Of a stretch of DNA of 64,000 nucleotides, positions 36,283 through 46,700 are shown in pieces (position 1 is the stretch's first letter; each line of letters opens with the position of its first letter). The DNA comes from Cellulosimicrobium cellulans (lineage in GTDB: Bacteria > Actinomycetota > Actinomycetes > Actinomycetales > Cellulomonadaceae), in assembly GCF_024124905.1 (NCBI RefSeq), contig NZ_JAMXST010000003.1, positions 682,001-746,000 of the forward strand, in the 5' to 3' direction. The position numbers and the translations under genes were made by a program. Below the pieces are notes generated by a model. The model did no database searches. It was not told the DNA's origin and worked only from the letters and a program-made list of their open reading frames with translations.

Positions 36283-37260
36283 TCAGGGCACGAGGAGCAC
36301 CTTGCCGAAGACGTCGCCCGAGTCGAGCAGCTCGTGCGCCGTCGCGGCCTCCTCGAGCGGGAGGCGCGCGTGCACCACGGGGCGGACGCGGCCGTCCTCC
36401 ACCATCGGCCAGACGTGCGTGAGGACCTCGTGCACGATCCGCGCCTTCTCGGCCGGCGGGCGCGCCCGGAGCGTCGTCCCGGCCACCGTGGCGCGCCGGG
36501 CGAGGAGGAGGCCCAGGTCGAGCTCCGCGCGTCGGCCCTTCTGCATGCCGATGACGACCAGTCGCCCGCCCGTGGCGAGCACCTCCAGGTTGCGCGGCAG
36601 GTAGGCGGCGCCGACGACGTCCAGCACGACGTCCGCGCCGTGCCCGCCGGAGGACTCCCGCACCGCGGCGACGAAGTCCTCCTCGCGGTGGTCGACGGCG
36701 AGGCTCGCACCGAGCGCGAGGCACCGGTCGGCCCGGTCGCGCCCGCCGGCCGTGACGGCGACGCGGGCGCCGAGCGCGGCACCCACCTGCACGGCGACCG
36801 TCCCGACGCCGCCCGACCCGCCGTGCACGAGCAGCCACTCGTCCGCGCCGAGGCGGCCCACGTCGACGACGTTGCTCCACACCGTGCACGCGGCCTCGGG
36901 GAGCGCGGCGGCGTCCACGAGGTCCACGCCGTCGGGGACGGGGAGCACCTGCGTCGACCGGACGCGCACCTGCTCGGCGTAGCCACCGCCGTCGAGCAGC
37001 GCGACCACGCGATCTCCCACGGACCACCCCGTGACGGACTCGCCGACGGCCGCGACCGTGCCCGAGACCTCGAGGCCGGGCCAGTCCGGCGCGCCGGGGG
37101 GAGGTGGGTAGGATCCGGCGCGTTGTAGCAGGTCAGCACGGTTCACGCCAGCGGAAGCGACGTGGACCACGAGCTCGTCCGGCCCGGGGGTCTGGTCAGG
37201 GAGCGCGGAAACCGTTAGTTTCTCAGGGCCACCGGGGGCCGATATCGTGACGCCTCGCAC
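36283..37260 (-). CDS. Zinc-type quinone oxidoreductase (NAD(P)H dehydrogenase, MDR family)
   Basis: 325-residue medium-chain reductase of the quinone oxidoreductase/PIG3 type. GroES-like part: GVNRADLLQRAGSYPPPPGAPDWPGLEVSG. Rossmann part: LLVHGGSGGVGTVAVQVGAALGARV, with an NADPH-type fingerprint. The PIG3-like RPPAEKARIVHEVLTHVWPM and a C-terminal HELLDSGDVFGKVLLVP complete it. Catalytic zinc ligands are absent, as usual for this subgroup. The start GTG 37260 (VRGVTISAPGGPEKL) gives the standard N-terminus. It is divergent from the conservon, with about 220 bp between them. Confidence 0.9.
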   Translation of the reverse strand: MRGVTISAPGGPEKLTVSALPDQTPGPDELVVHVASAGVNRADLLQRAGSYPPPPGAPDWPGLEVSGTVAAVGESVTGWSVGDRVVALLDGGGYAEQVRVRSTQVLPVPDGVDLVDAAALPEAACTVWSNVVDVGRLGADEWLLVHGGSGGVGTVAVQVGAALGARVAVTAGGRDRADRCLALGASLAVDHREEDFVAAVRESSGGHGADVVLDVVGAAYLPRNLEVLATGGRLVVIGMQKGRRAELDLGLLLARRATVAGTTLRARPPAEKARIVHEVLTHVWPMVEDGRVRPVVHARLPLEEAATAHELLDSGDVFGKVLLVP

Positions 37261-37479
37261 ATCGCCGAGACTACGCGGACGGCCCGGGAGGCGCCGGTTC
37301 GCCGACGGGGCACCGCGAGCGCGGGACGAAAGTTCACGCTCCTCGCGGATTAGGTGTCCGGGGGATGTGCACCGATAGTTAGTACGCACGACCGGGGAGC
37401 GGAGCCCGGGAGGCGCCGCTGCCACGCGCGCCGACCGCGCCGCCGAACGGGTGGACCAGGGTGATGGAGGCAGGTTCGT
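37261..37479. promoter_or_regulatory. Divergent promoter region between quinone reductase and conservon
   Basis: 219 bp without a gene. A GGAGG ribosome site lies 7-8 nt before the cvnA start. I see no clear operator. Confidence 0.45.
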
Positions 37480-40400
37480 ATGCTCCGCAGGTTGAGCGTT
37501 CGCGGGAAGATCCTTGCGGCCCTCGCGGTGCCCGTCCTCGTCCTCTTCGCCGCCGCCGCGATCATCTCGGCGCAGGCCATCGGGTCGGCGCGCGACGCCA
37601 GCCAGACGAGCGCGCTCGTCGCGGCGCTCGCGGCACAGGACGCGGCGGGGACAGAGATCGCGGCCGAGCGCACGTACTCGTTCCTGGACGCGAACGAAGG
37701 CTCCGAGGAAGCCGCGGCGCAGATGATGGCGCAGCGCGAGAAGACGGACAAGGCGCTCGACGCGCGCGACCGCGCGTACGAGAAGCTTGACACGTCCGCG
37801 CTCGACCCGCGGGTGCGCAAGGCGGTCTCCGACACGATCGCGGACAGGGCCGACCTCCTGGCGATCCGGCAGGGCATCGACAGGTCCTCCATCGGCCAGC
37901 TCGCGCGCAACTCGCAGTACAACGCGCTCATCGACGATGCGCTCGAGGTGCCGCGGACGCTCGCGGACACGGCCCCGGACCGCGAGCTCGCGCAGTACCT
38001 CGACGCGTACGTCCTCCTCGACGAGCTCCTCGCCCAGCAGGCGCTCGAGCAGCCGCTCGCCGGTGCGGTCCTCGCCGCGGCCCAGCAGGGCGTCGACAGC
38101 ACCGAGACGAACCAGCAGGCCGCGGTCCTGGTGACCAACGGCGACGCCCTCACGGCGCGCACGGCCACGGCCGTCCGACGGCTCCCGGGCGACTTCCTGC
38201 TGGAGCCGCCGAGCGCCACGTACAACCAGATCCGGCAGAACCTCGCCGGCTCCCGACCCAAGTCGACGCCCCCCAGCCAGGCCGCGCAGTGGCCGACGCT
38301 GTCGCAGGCGGACCGCGACCAGACGAGCCCGGTGCGCGACGACGTCCGTACCGCTACCGCGGAGAAGGCGTCCGACCTCGCAGGTGCGGCGACGACCCGC
38401 GCGGTCGTCACGATCCTCGCGACCCTCGCGGCCGTCATCGCCTCGATCCTCGTCGCGGGCTTCATCGCCCGTGCGATCGTCAACCCGCTGCGGCGCCTCA
38501 CCGACGCGGCCGAGGACGTGCGTGACCAGCTGCCCCGCCTCGTCGAGCAGGTCGCCGTCCCGGGGCAGGGCCCCGGCATCGACCTGGCGCCGATCACGGT
38601 GGAGTCCACGGACGAGGTCGGCCAGCTCGCGACCGCGTTCAACGACGTCAACCAGACGACCATCAAGGTCGCGCGCGAGCAGGCCGCTCTCCGTGGCTCG
38701 ATCGCGGAGATGTTCGTCAACGTCGCGCGCCGCGACCAGGTGCTCCTCAACCGACAGCTCGCGTTCCTCGACGACCTCGAGCGCTCCGAGGAGGACGCGG
38801 GCACGCTGTCCAACCTCTTCCGCCTCGACCACCTCGCGACGCGTATGCGCCGCAACGCGGAGTCCCTCCTCGTCCTCGCGGGCATCGACTCGGGTCGCCG
38901 CGTGCGCCAGCCCATGCCGGCCTCGGACGTCATCCGTACGGCGTCGTCCGAGATCGAGCTGTACGACCGCGTCCGCCTGAACCTGGTCGTCGACCCGCTC
39001 ATGCTCGGGCACAACGCGCTCAACGCCGCGCACCTGCTCGCCGAGCTCCTCGAGAACGCGACGATGTTCTCGGAGCCGCACACCCCCGTCGAGGTGACGA
39101 CCGGCCGGGACGAGCACTTCGTCTACGTGACGGTCCGCGACCACGGCCTCGGGATGACGCCGGACGAGATCGCGGAGGCGAACCGCAAGGTCGCGACGCA
39201 CGCGGCGTCCGACGTCGTCGGCGCGCAGCGCCTGGGCCTCTTCGTCGTCGGTCGTCTCTCCGACCGCCTCGGCGCGAAGGTCCGGTTCAGCACGAGCGGC
39301 GAGGACCAGGGGACCGAGGTCGTCGTGTCGTTCCCGGCCGCGCTCTTCGTCCCTGACTCGAACGTGCCGCTCCCGCAGCCGACGGATCCCCTGGAGACGA
39401 GCACGCAGGCCGCCGCCCAGCAGCTTGCCGGCACGGGGGTCCTCCCGGCGCTCCCCGCCGCCGACGTCGCGGCCCCGGCCGCGCCGTCCGTCCCCGCACC
39501 CGCGGCGACGGCGTCGTTCCCGACCGTCGAGCCCGAGGCGCCCGTCGCGGTGCCCGTCGACCTCGACGCGCTCACGGACGGCACCACGCAGACCGGCATG
39601 CCCCGCCGTCGTTCGCGCACGGTCGACCCCGCCGCCGCGGCACCGAGCGCGTCCTTCGCGTCGGGTCCCCAGACCGGCGCGATCGTCCTCCCGCCGCTGG
39701 CCACGCCGGCGCTCCCGGAGCAGCTCCCGGCGGCGGACGAGGCATGGACCCCGCCCGCGGAGGTCGCCGACGCCGGCGCTGCCCTCCCGAGCCGGTCGCG
39801 CCCGGCCGCGACCCCCGTGGAGCCGGTCTCCGCCGAGATCCCGGTCCTCGACGTGAGCACGCGCAGCGCGCTCTTCTCGAGCTTCCGCCCGGTCGGCGAC
39901 CGTCCGGCCACCGAGAACCCGGTGGAGCTGCCCGTCGCCCCGGACGTCACGGCGACGGACATCCCGCTCGTCGCCGAGGCCCCGGCCGACACCCCGGTCC
40001 AGCAGGACGTGTGGACGCCGCAGGACCCCGCCGTCGCGCCGGTCCAGGACACGTGGACCCCTGCGCAGGCCTGGGCGCCGGAGCAGCCCGCCGAGCAGGC
40101 GTGGACGCCCGAGCCTGCCGCCGACGCCTGGGCACCCGAGCAGCCCGCCGAGCAGGCGTGGACGCCCGAGCCGGCTGCCGACGCGTGGGCGCCGTCGTCC
40201 GTGGCCGACGCGCCGCTCGACGCGACGCGTGTCGTGCCGGCGGTCCCGGCCGAGCCCGTCGACGACGCGACCGTCGCGCGCGTCCCGCTGGTCCAGCGCA
40301 CCCCGGCGGCCCCCGAGCCGGCCGCGGCCCCCGCGCCGGCGGCGACCCCGGTCGAGGCGGAGCTCCCGACCGACGTCCCGGTCGTGGCGACCGGCGGCGA

Positions 40401-41403
40401 GGCCGCGGTGGCGGAGGACATCCCTGCGGAGCTCACCTTCGAGGCGCTTCCCCGCTTCGAGGAGCTCATGGCCGACCTGCCGACGCGGCGGTCGCTGCGG
40501 GAGAGCCAGGCGCGCAAGCGCGGGCTCTTCGGCCGGCGTCCTCGGACGACGGCGACGCCGTCGGCGCGGCCGGCCGGACCGTCCCCGGAGGCCCTGGCTT
40601 CGCGCCCGGTGGGAGCACCCGGGGCCCCCGCTCCGACCCCGGCCCCTGCTGCCCCGGCGTCCGCGCCCGCCGTCGCGGCAGCCCCGGTCGCCGCTCCTCC
40701 GGTCGCCGCGCCCGCCGCTCCGCCGCAGGAGGCCCAGGCCCCCGCGCGGACGTCGGCGTTCGCCCCGCGAGCCGGTCAGCCCGCAGGAGCCGCGAACGCG
40801 TCGTCGTTCGCCCCGGAGGCGCCCGTCGCCCCGGTGCAGGAGACGCGTGCGCTCGACCCGGTCCAGGACGCGCCGCCGGCCGGTGCCGGCTACACGGCGC
40901 CGGAGCCGTCGGTCGCTGCCCCCGACCCTGCGCCGAGCCCGGCTGCGACGGGGTACGGCCCGCCGACCCCGCTCGTCCGACGACAGGTGGGCGACGCGAT
41001 CGAGCCGCTGGAGCCCGGGTACATCGCCGACTCGGTCGAGGCGCGGTCGGACTGGATGGCGTCCGCGGTGCTGTACGAGGAGATGTCCACCCTGCTGCAG
41101 GGCAGCACCGACTTCCAGGAAGCGACCTTGGCGGACCCGAACGACGGCATCTACCAGCCCCTCCAGGTCGACGGCACGACGGCGTCGGGCCTGACCCGAC
41201 GCTCGCGCGGCGAGGAGCGGGAGGGCTACGTCGACCGCTTCACGGCCCGCATCGACCGTGACCCGGAGCAGCTCCGGGCCCGTCTGTCGGCGTTCCAGTC
41301 GGCCACGGCCCGTGGCCGTGTCGAGGGCCAGGACGAGACGAGTTCGACCTGGACCCCCCAGGCCATGGATTATGTCCCTGATTCAGCGCCGCAGGCGCGG
41401 TGA
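37480..41403 (+). CDS. cvnA: Conservon sensor kinase CvnA with long disordered tail
   Basis: 1307 residues. Membrane helix 1 (about 10-32), an extracytoplasmic nitrate/pilJ-like sensor region (about 33-305), helix 2 (about 307-330), HAMP, then a kinase core: the His region FRLDHLATRMRRNAESLLVLAG (His about 450), N box LLAELLENATMF (about 520) and G box VTVRDHGLGMTPDEI (about 553). From about 640 to the end the protein is Ala/Pro/Val-rich and probably unstructured, with two 19-residue repeats at about 864-901. The last 100 residues are more conserved-looking. In Streptomyces, CvnA-D form a membrane complex compared to a G-protein-coupled receptor system. ATG 37480 has a GGAGG site. First gene of cvnABCD. 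Confidence 0.9.
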   Translation: MLRRLSVRGKILAALAVPVLVLFAAAAIISAQAIGSARDASQTSALVAALAAQDAAGTEIAAERTYSFLDANEGSEEAAAQMMAQREKTDKALDARDRAYEKLDTSALDPRVRKAVSDTIADRADLLAIRQGIDRSSIGQLARNSQYNALIDDALEVPRTLADTAPDRELAQYLDAYVLLDELLAQQALEQPLAGAVLAAAQQGVDSTETNQQAAVLVTNGDALTARTATAVRRLPGDFLLEPPSATYNQIRQNLAGSRPKSTPPSQAAQWPTLSQADRDQTSPVRDDVRTATAEKASDLAGAATTRAVVTILATLAAVIASILVAGFIARAIVNPLRRLTDAAEDVRDQLPRLVEQVAVPGQGPGIDLAPITVESTDEVGQLATAFNDVNQTTIKVAREQAALRGSIAEMFVNVARRDQVLLNRQLAFLDDLERSEEDAGTLSNLFRLDHLATRMRRNAESLLVLAGIDSGRRVRQPMPASDVIRTASSEIELYDRVRLNLVVDPLMLGHNALNAAHLLAELLENATMFSEPHTPVEVTTGRDEHFVYVTVRDHGLGMTPDEIAEANRKVATHAASDVVGAQRLGLFVVGRLSDRLGAKVRFSTSGEDQGTEVVVSFPAALFVPDSNVPLPQPTDPLETSTQAAAQQLAGTGVLPALPAADVAAPAAPSVPAPAATASFPTVEPEAPVAVPVDLDALTDGTTQTGMPRRRSRTVDPAAAAPSASFASGPQTGAIVLPPLATPALPEQLPAADEAWTPPAEVADAGAALPSRSRPAATPVEPVSAEIPVLDVSTRSALFSSFRPVGDRPATENPVELPVAPDVTATDIPLVAEAPADTPVQQDVWTPQDPAVAPVQDTWTPAQAWAPEQPAEQAWTPEPAADAWAPEQPAEQAWTPEPAADAWAPSSVADAPLDATRVVPAVPAEPVDDATVARVPLVQRTPAAPEPAAAPAPAATPVEAELPTDVPVVATGGEAAVAEDIPAELTFEALPRFEELMADLPTRRSLRESQARKRGLFGRRPRTTATPSARPAGPSPEALASRPVGAPGAPAPTPAPAAPASAPAVAAAPVAAPPVAAPAAPPQEAQAPARTSAFAPRAGQPAGAANASSFAPEAPVAPVQETRALDPVQDAPPAGAGYTAPEPSVAAPDPAPSPAATGYGPPTPLVRRQVGDAIEPLEPGYIADSVEARSDWMASAVLYEEMSTLLQGSTDFQEATLADPNDGIYQPLQVDGTTASGLTRRSRGEEREGYVDRFTARIDRDPEQLRARLSAFQSATARGRVEGQDETSSTWTPQAMDYVPDSAPQAR
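40069..40182 (+). repeat. Two tandem 57-bp repeats inside cvnA
   Basis: 40069-40125 and 40126-40182 encode almost identical 19-residue units (AWAPEQPAEQAWTPEPAAD), and a third copy begins at 40183. They lie in the disordered tail, where repeat number could vary between strains. Confidence 0.85.
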
Positions 41404-41439
41404 CGACATGCCGTCTGCGGCAACTGACGAGGAGGAAGA

Positions 41440-41889
41440 GTGAACGCGCTCAGCACCGAGGCAACCAACTTCGGGTGGCTGCTCGACAACTTCGTGCGGA
41501 CGGTCCCGGGCAGCCGGCACACGCTCGTGGTGTCGGCGGACGGCCTGCTCATGGCGATGTCGGACCAGCTCGACCGCACGAGCGGCGACCAGCTCGCGGC
41601 GATCGTCTCCGGCATGTCGAGCCTGACCCGCGGGGCGGCCCGGCAGCTCAACGGAGGGAACGTCCGCCAGGCCATCATCGAGATGGACAACGGGTTCCTG
41701 TTCCTGATGAACGTCTCGAACGGGTCCGTCCTGGGCGTCGTGGCGGAGGCGAACTGCGACATCGGCCTCATCGGCTACGAGATGGCGCTCCTGGTCTCCC
41801 GCACCGAGGCGACACTGACGCCGCAGCTCATCTCGGAGATGCGGGGTAGCCTTCCCGTCGACGGCGCGACGCGAGCCCCGGTGGGATGA
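41440..41889 (+). CDS. cvnB: Conservon protein CvnB (roadblock/LC7 domain)
   Basis: 149 residues forming one roadblock/LC7 fold: NFGWLLDNFVRTVPGSRHTLVVSADGLLMAMSDQ, GMSSLTRGAARQLNGGNVRQ and NGFLFLMNVSNGSVLGVVAEANCDIGLIGYEMALL. This fold regulates small GTPases; in the conservon it is thought to act on CvnD. GTG 41440 has a GAGGAAG site. It lies 36 bp after cvnA and 10 bp before cvnC. Confidence 0.93.
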   Translation: MNALSTEATNFGWLLDNFVRTVPGSRHTLVVSADGLLMAMSDQLDRTSGDQLAAIVSGMSSLTRGAARQLNGGNVRQAIIEMDNGFLFLMNVSNGSVLGVVAEANCDIGLIGYEMALLVSRTEATLTPQLISEMRGSLPVDGATRAPVG

Positions 41890-41899
41890 GGACTGATCG

Positions 41900-42310
41900 A
41901 TGACGAACGTACCTTTCGGCAGCATGGGAGCACACGACGGGTACGAGGCGGCCACGGTCCGCCCGTACGCGGTCACGGGCGGTCGTGTGCGCTCCGCCAC
42001 GTCCGACCTCCCGCTCGAGGCGCTCGTCGAGGTCATGCCGGGCGCCGTGAACAGCTTCGGGCTCCCGCCCGAGAAGCGCTCGATCCTCCAGCACGCCGCG
42101 CACACGTACGTCTCGATCGCCGAGCTCTCCGCGCTCCTGCGCCTGCCGCTCGGCGTGACGAAGGTGCTCGTCGCGGACCTGCAGGAGGACAACTACATCA
42201 CCGTCCACACGTCGACCCCGCTCAACGTCCACACGGGTCACGGCAGCAACCACTCGGGTCTGTCCCTGAGCGTCTTGGAGAGTGTTCTCAATGGCATTTC
42301 CACCCTCTGA
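41900..42310 (+). CDS. cvnC: Conservon protein CvnC (DUF742)
   Basis: 136 residues. DUF742 features: ATVRPYAVTGGRVRSATSDLPLEALV, then the winged-helix-like SILQHAAHTYVSIAELSALLRLPLGVTKVLVADL. It is an essential part of the conservon complex with an unsettled biochemical role. ATG 41900 is 10 bp after cvnB. Its last 20 bp overlap cvnD. Confidence 0.93.
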   Translation: MTNVPFGSMGAHDGYEAATVRPYAVTGGRVRSATSDLPLEALVEVMPGAVNSFGLPPEKRSILQHAAHTYVSIAELSALLRLPLGVTKVLVADLQEDNYITVHTSTPLNVHTGHGSNHSGLSLSVLESVLNGISTL

Positions 42311-43286
42311 CGGCTCGGGCAGCGCGCCGCAGGCCGGGCAGCCGTCCGGGGTGATCGGGGGTGTGCCCGGTGGCCAGGCGGCCGCCCGTCAGACCGCGTG
42401 GGCTCCGGTGAGCGCGCCCGCCGGCGTGCCGACGCAGGCGCCGGCGGCGTCGGCTCCGGCGCGTCCCGTCGCGGCACCGGCACCGGCACCGACGGCGCCG
42501 TCGGTCTCGGCCGTCGCCCCGGCGACGCCCGCCGTGGCGCCGGCACCGGTCGCCCAGGCTGCGGCTCAGCCGCGCACCGCGCCGCAGCCCGTCGCCGCCG
42601 CGCAGCCCGCGGCCCCGGCCCAGCCCGCCCCGTCCGTCGCCCCGGCGCAGCCCTCCGCGGCGCAGGCTCCCGCGGCAGGCCAGCCGTCGGCCGCAGCCCA
42701 GCCCGCCGGTGCCCCGGCCGCGGCGCGGACGGCGCCGACGGTCGTCAAGATCGTGGTCGCGGGCGGGTTCGCCGTCGGCAAGACCACGTTCATCGGGTCG
42801 ATCTCCGACGTCGAGCCGCTCAACACCGAGGCTGCGATGACGGAGCACTCGGTGGGCGTCGACGACGCGGGCGGCGTGTCCGACCGCAAGACGACGACGA
42901 CCGTCGCGATGGACTTCGGCCGCGTGTCCCTCCCGGGCAACCTGTGGCTGTACCTGTTCGGCACGCCGGGCCAGGACCGCTTCCTCTTCATGTGGGACGA
43001 CCTGGTGCGCGGCGCGATCGGTGCCGTCGTGCTCGTGGACACCGACCGCCTCGAGCAGTGCTTCCCGGCGATCGACTACTTCGAGTCACGCAACATCCCG
43101 TTCGTCGTCGGCGTGAACTGCTTCGACGGCGTGGCCAAGCACAAGCTCGAGGACGTGCGCGAGGCGCTCCAGATCCCTGCGCACGTGCCGATGCTCTACA
43201 CGGACGCGCGGTCGCGGGCTGCCACCAAGCAGACGCTCATCGCGCTCGTCCAGCTCGCGATGCGCCAGCTCCGCGGGGCGGCCTGA
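42291..43286 (+). CDS. cvnD: Conservon GTPase CvnD
   Basis: 331 residues. The first about 145 residues are an Ala/Pro/Gln-rich unstructured extension. The GTPase domain follows: P-loop VVAGGFAVGKTTFIGSIS (about residues 154-171), LFGTPGQDRFLFMWDDL (switch II, DxxG-like position is GTPG), and VVGVNCFDGVAKH in the base-recognition region. Similar to Ras/MglA-like small G proteins. ATG 42291 with GGAGAG upstream is preferred to GTG 42282. Last gene of cvnABCD; no CvnE cytochrome P450 follows, unlike some Streptomyces conservons. The long N-terminal extension is unusual compared with the roughly 190-residue core. Confidence 0.92.
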   Translation: MAFPPSDGSGSAPQAGQPSGVIGGVPGGQAAARQTAWAPVSAPAGVPTQAPAASAPARPVAAPAPAPTAPSVSAVAPATPAVAPAPVAQAAAQPRTAPQPVAAAQPAAPAQPAPSVAPAQPSAAQAPAAGQPSAAAQPAGAPAAARTAPTVVKIVVAGGFAVGKTTFIGSISDVEPLNTEAAMTEHSVGVDDAGGVSDRKTTTTVAMDFGRVSLPGNLWLYLFGTPGQDRFLFMWDDLVRGAIGAVVLVDTDRLEQCFPAIDYFESRNIPFVVGVNCFDGVAKHKLEDVREALQIPAHVPMLYTDARSRAATKQTLIALVQLAMRQLRGAA

Positions 43287-43311
43287 CCTCCGCGGTCCCG
43301 GTCCCACCGCC

Positions 43312-43349
43312 CGACGGCGGGTCGCCCTCCACGGGGCGGCCCGCCGTCG
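43312..43349 (+). terminator. Terminator of the conservon operon
   Basis: CGACGGCGGG (43312-43321) pairs with CCCGCCGTCG (43340-43349), with an 18-nt loop that can pair internally. Confidence 0.55.
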
Positions 43350-43385
43350 TCGTGCACGGGACGGGCGTGCCACAATGGCTCGCCG

Positions 43386-43470
43386 GGAGGGCTGACAGAG
43401 CGGCCTAATGTGACGGTCTTGAAAACCGTTGTGCGGCAACGCACCGGGGGTTCGAATCCCTCGCCCTCCG
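43386..43470 (+). tRNA. tRNA-Ser (anticodon UGA)
   Basis: 85 nt. Acceptor GGAGGGC pairs with GCCCTCC, discriminator G. The anticodon stem-loop is ACGGT-CTTGAAA-ACCGT with TGA. A long variable arm (GTGCGGCAACGCAC) fits a serine class II tRNA, followed by the T arm GGGGGTTCGAATCCC. CCA is not encoded. Decodes UCN codons, mainly UCA. Confidence 0.96.
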
Positions 43471-43475
43471 CAGGT

Positions 43476-43518
43476 CGTCGGGCCGGGTCCGGAGCAGTGC
43501 TCCGGACCCGGCCCGACG
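43476..43518 (+). terminator. Perfect 20-bp hairpin after tRNA-Ser(UGA)
   Basis: 43476-43495 pairs without mismatch with 43499-43518 over a 3-nt loop (AGT). It begins 5 nt after the tRNA 3' end. Confidence 0.8.
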
Positions 43519-43721
43519 TGCGTCCCGGCGACGCCCGCGCGACGAGGACCCCTTCGTACTATCGTCGGTCGGACGATGACGGTCGGACGTGCCTGCGCGC
43601 GTCGCCACGGGTGGTCCGGCGGGCGGGGGCGCGTGCCACGGGGACCGGCCTGGGCGCACGGGACGGCACGGCGCGGTGCGTCCGCCAGCGGGTGAGGTGC
43701 GGTCTCTGGGGGGAGCGGCCC

Positions 43722-46700
43722 ATGACGAGCACGACCGGGACGGTGCACGAGCGCGGTCTGCCTTCGTCGCGCGCGCGGGTGCGGCGGCTGCTCGCCGGGC
43801 TGGTCGCGGCGCTCCTGCTCGGCGCCGTGCTGGTGCCTCTTACCCCGCCGCCGACGGCGGACGCCGCGACGCTCCAGCCGTCCGGCCTGCAGACGGGCAT
43901 GGAGATCGACGGGACGTCCGGTTCCGGCAGCCCGCCCGAGACGTTCAACTGGGACGACTTCCTCACCGACGTGCAGCCCGACGGCGCGTTCACGTTCACG
44001 CCGACCGGCCCCTACACGACGCCGCAGGGGTTCGAGTCGTCGGGGATCGTGCAGGCCAGCTTCGCGTGGGACAACGGGAGCCTCGCCGAGTCGTGCAACG
44101 CGAACCCCGACCAGACGGGCGCGCCGCCGAGCCAGAGCCCGAGCACGAACCCGTGGCGGCCCGGGCCAGCGAACCCCAACGCGAAGGGCGACCTCTGCTC
44201 GACCGCCTACGGGCTCGAGTACGTCGTCGACGACGACGGGATGCGGCACGCGATCCTCTACGGGTACTGGACGCGGTACTCGGGAGCGGGCGAGGTCAGC
44301 GTCTTCCAGCACCTCGAGGGCCCCGGGCCGGGACGCTGCGACGACGTCCTGCTCGAGTTCAACTACGCGTCGTCGGGCACGACGGCCGCCGTCCACCGGT
44401 GGGCGCCGACGGCGGGGGACGGGTGCGCGAACCCGCTCGGGCCCGGGACCTGGGCGGCCGACGCCGGCTCGGTGGACTTCGCCTGGGCGGTCGGCGTGCG
44501 CTCGGAGGGCCCGCCCCTGACGAACCAGCCTCAGGACACGTTCGGGGAGTTCGCCATCGACCTGAACACGGCGGGCGTCCTCGCGCCCTCCGAGTGCGCG
44601 ACCTACGAGGTCTCGGAGATGCTCACGCGCACCGGCAACTCGCCGAACGCGAACATCCAGGACTTCGCCGACCACGCGCCGGACCGGATGATCATCGCCA
44701 ACTGCGGTGCGCTCACGGTGACCAAGGCGACGGTCCCGCAGAGCGCGGACACCGGGGCCCGGTTCGGCTTCACGGTGGCGAGCGACACGGGCCCGGTGCA
44801 GCCGGGTCCGCCGCCCGTGCCGACGGTCTCGGGGACGCTCGCGAGCGGGGAGACCGTCCGGTTCGACGACGTCCTGTTCGGTTCTGCCTTCTCCCTCACG
44901 GAGACCGACGTCCCGCCCCCGTGGGACCTGCAGTCCGTCGTGTGCACCGCGGTCCCCGCGGGGGGCGGGCCGCCCGAGCAGTTCGTGCTCGACGACCCGG
45001 CGGACCGGTTCCCGGTGCGTCCGCTGAGCACCACCGACTGCGTCATCACCAACGAGGCGGCCGTCGTCACGGTGACCAAGCAGACCGACCCCGACGGGTC
45101 GCCGCAGGCGTTCTCCTTCGAGGCGACGGGGCAGGCGGGCTTCACGCTCCACGACGGCGAGAGCGCGTCCTTCCCCGTGCCCGCCGGCGTGCCGTTCACG
45201 GTCTCCGAGGAGGCGACGCCGGGGTGGCTCCCCCCGGGGATCGTCTGCACGGCTCCCTCCACGCCGGCCGGGCAGGCCGTGACGGTGACCCCGGTGGCCG
45301 GGCAGAACATCGAGTGCACGTTCACGAACACGCAGCTCGGCACGGTGATCGTCTCCAAGGAGGCGCACGGCGTCGACGGGCGCACGTTCGACTTCACGAG
45401 CGACCTCCCGGGGAACGAGGACTTCTCGATCACGGTCGAGCAGGGCGACGGGACGCTCTACGAGCACACGATCCAGGACGTCCCGGCCGGGACGTACACG
45501 ATCGAGGAGCTCACGGACGACGAGCTGCCCGCGACCCGGCTGGCCGACCTTGCGTGCACCTACGGCGGCGAGGACCACTCCGCCGACCCCGAGGGCCGCA
45601 CGATCGGCCTGACGGTGCTCCCCGGGGAGACGGTGCGCTGCTTCTTCACGAACGTCACCCCCGGGTCGATCGCGGTCGTCAAGCGGACCGTCCCGGTCGA
45701 GTACGAGCAGGACTTCGACTTCCTCTTCGTCCCACCGGTCGGCGACCCGACGGCGTTCAGCCTGAGCGGAAGCTCCACCCCGCCGAACGTCGCCCTGCGC
45801 TCGTTCGACGGGCTCGAGCCCGGGACCTACACGATCACCGAGCCGGCGGACCCGGTCGGGTGGTCGCTCGCGGCCGACCCGCCCACGTGCAACGCGGACT
45901 TCTGGTCCCCCAGCGCGGACGGGCGCGGCGTGACGGTCGACCTGCCGGACGGCGGCGTCATCGTGTGCTTCTTCACGAACCTGGCCGCGCCGGCGTCGCT
46001 CTCCCTGACCAAGACGGTCGTGGGCGCCGACCCCGCGTTCGGATGGTCCGTCGACGTCGAGCTCGTGGCTCCCGACGGCACGGTGGACGGCCGGACGGCG
46101 ACGACGGCGGCGCCCACGGTCGCGTGGGGAGAGCTCGTCCCCGGCGCGCTCTACACGGTGCGGGAGGCCGGCACGGTCCCGCCGGGATGGACCCGGGGGG
46201 AGGTCACGTGCGAGGGGCTCGCGGACGCCGACCCCACGGCGCCCGGGTTCCAGATCGAGGCGACGCCCGGGCAGCAGATCGCCTGCTCGGTGCAGAACTC
46301 GGTCGCGACGTCGAGCATCTCCGTGGCCAAGGTGGCCACCGGGATCGGCGGCGACCTGCCGTGGTCGTTCGACGTCGCGATCGACCCCGTGCCCGCAGGG
46401 CAGACGTCGCCGCAGACCGCCTCGGGCGCCGGACAGGCGGCGGACGTCGTCACGTGGTCCGGTCTCGTCCCGGGCACCGCCTACTCGATCACCGAGGCGC
46501 CGGTCCCGGGCTGGACCGCGGTCGACGTCGCGTGCACGGGAGTCACGGACACCGACCCGGGCACGCCCGGGATCCAGTTCGTCGCCCCGGTCGGGCTGGA
46601 CGTGTCGTGCACGCTCACGAACACCGCGGTGCAGGGGAGCGGCACGCTCACGAAGACCTCCCTGGGCGGTGACGGGACGTTCGAGTTCGTGCTCACGGAC

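Noticed and set aside
43386-43518. Integration site of a genomic island at tRNA-Ser
   Set aside because: No integrase gene and no direct repeat of the tRNA 3' end was seen in the window; the downstream protein has normal composition.
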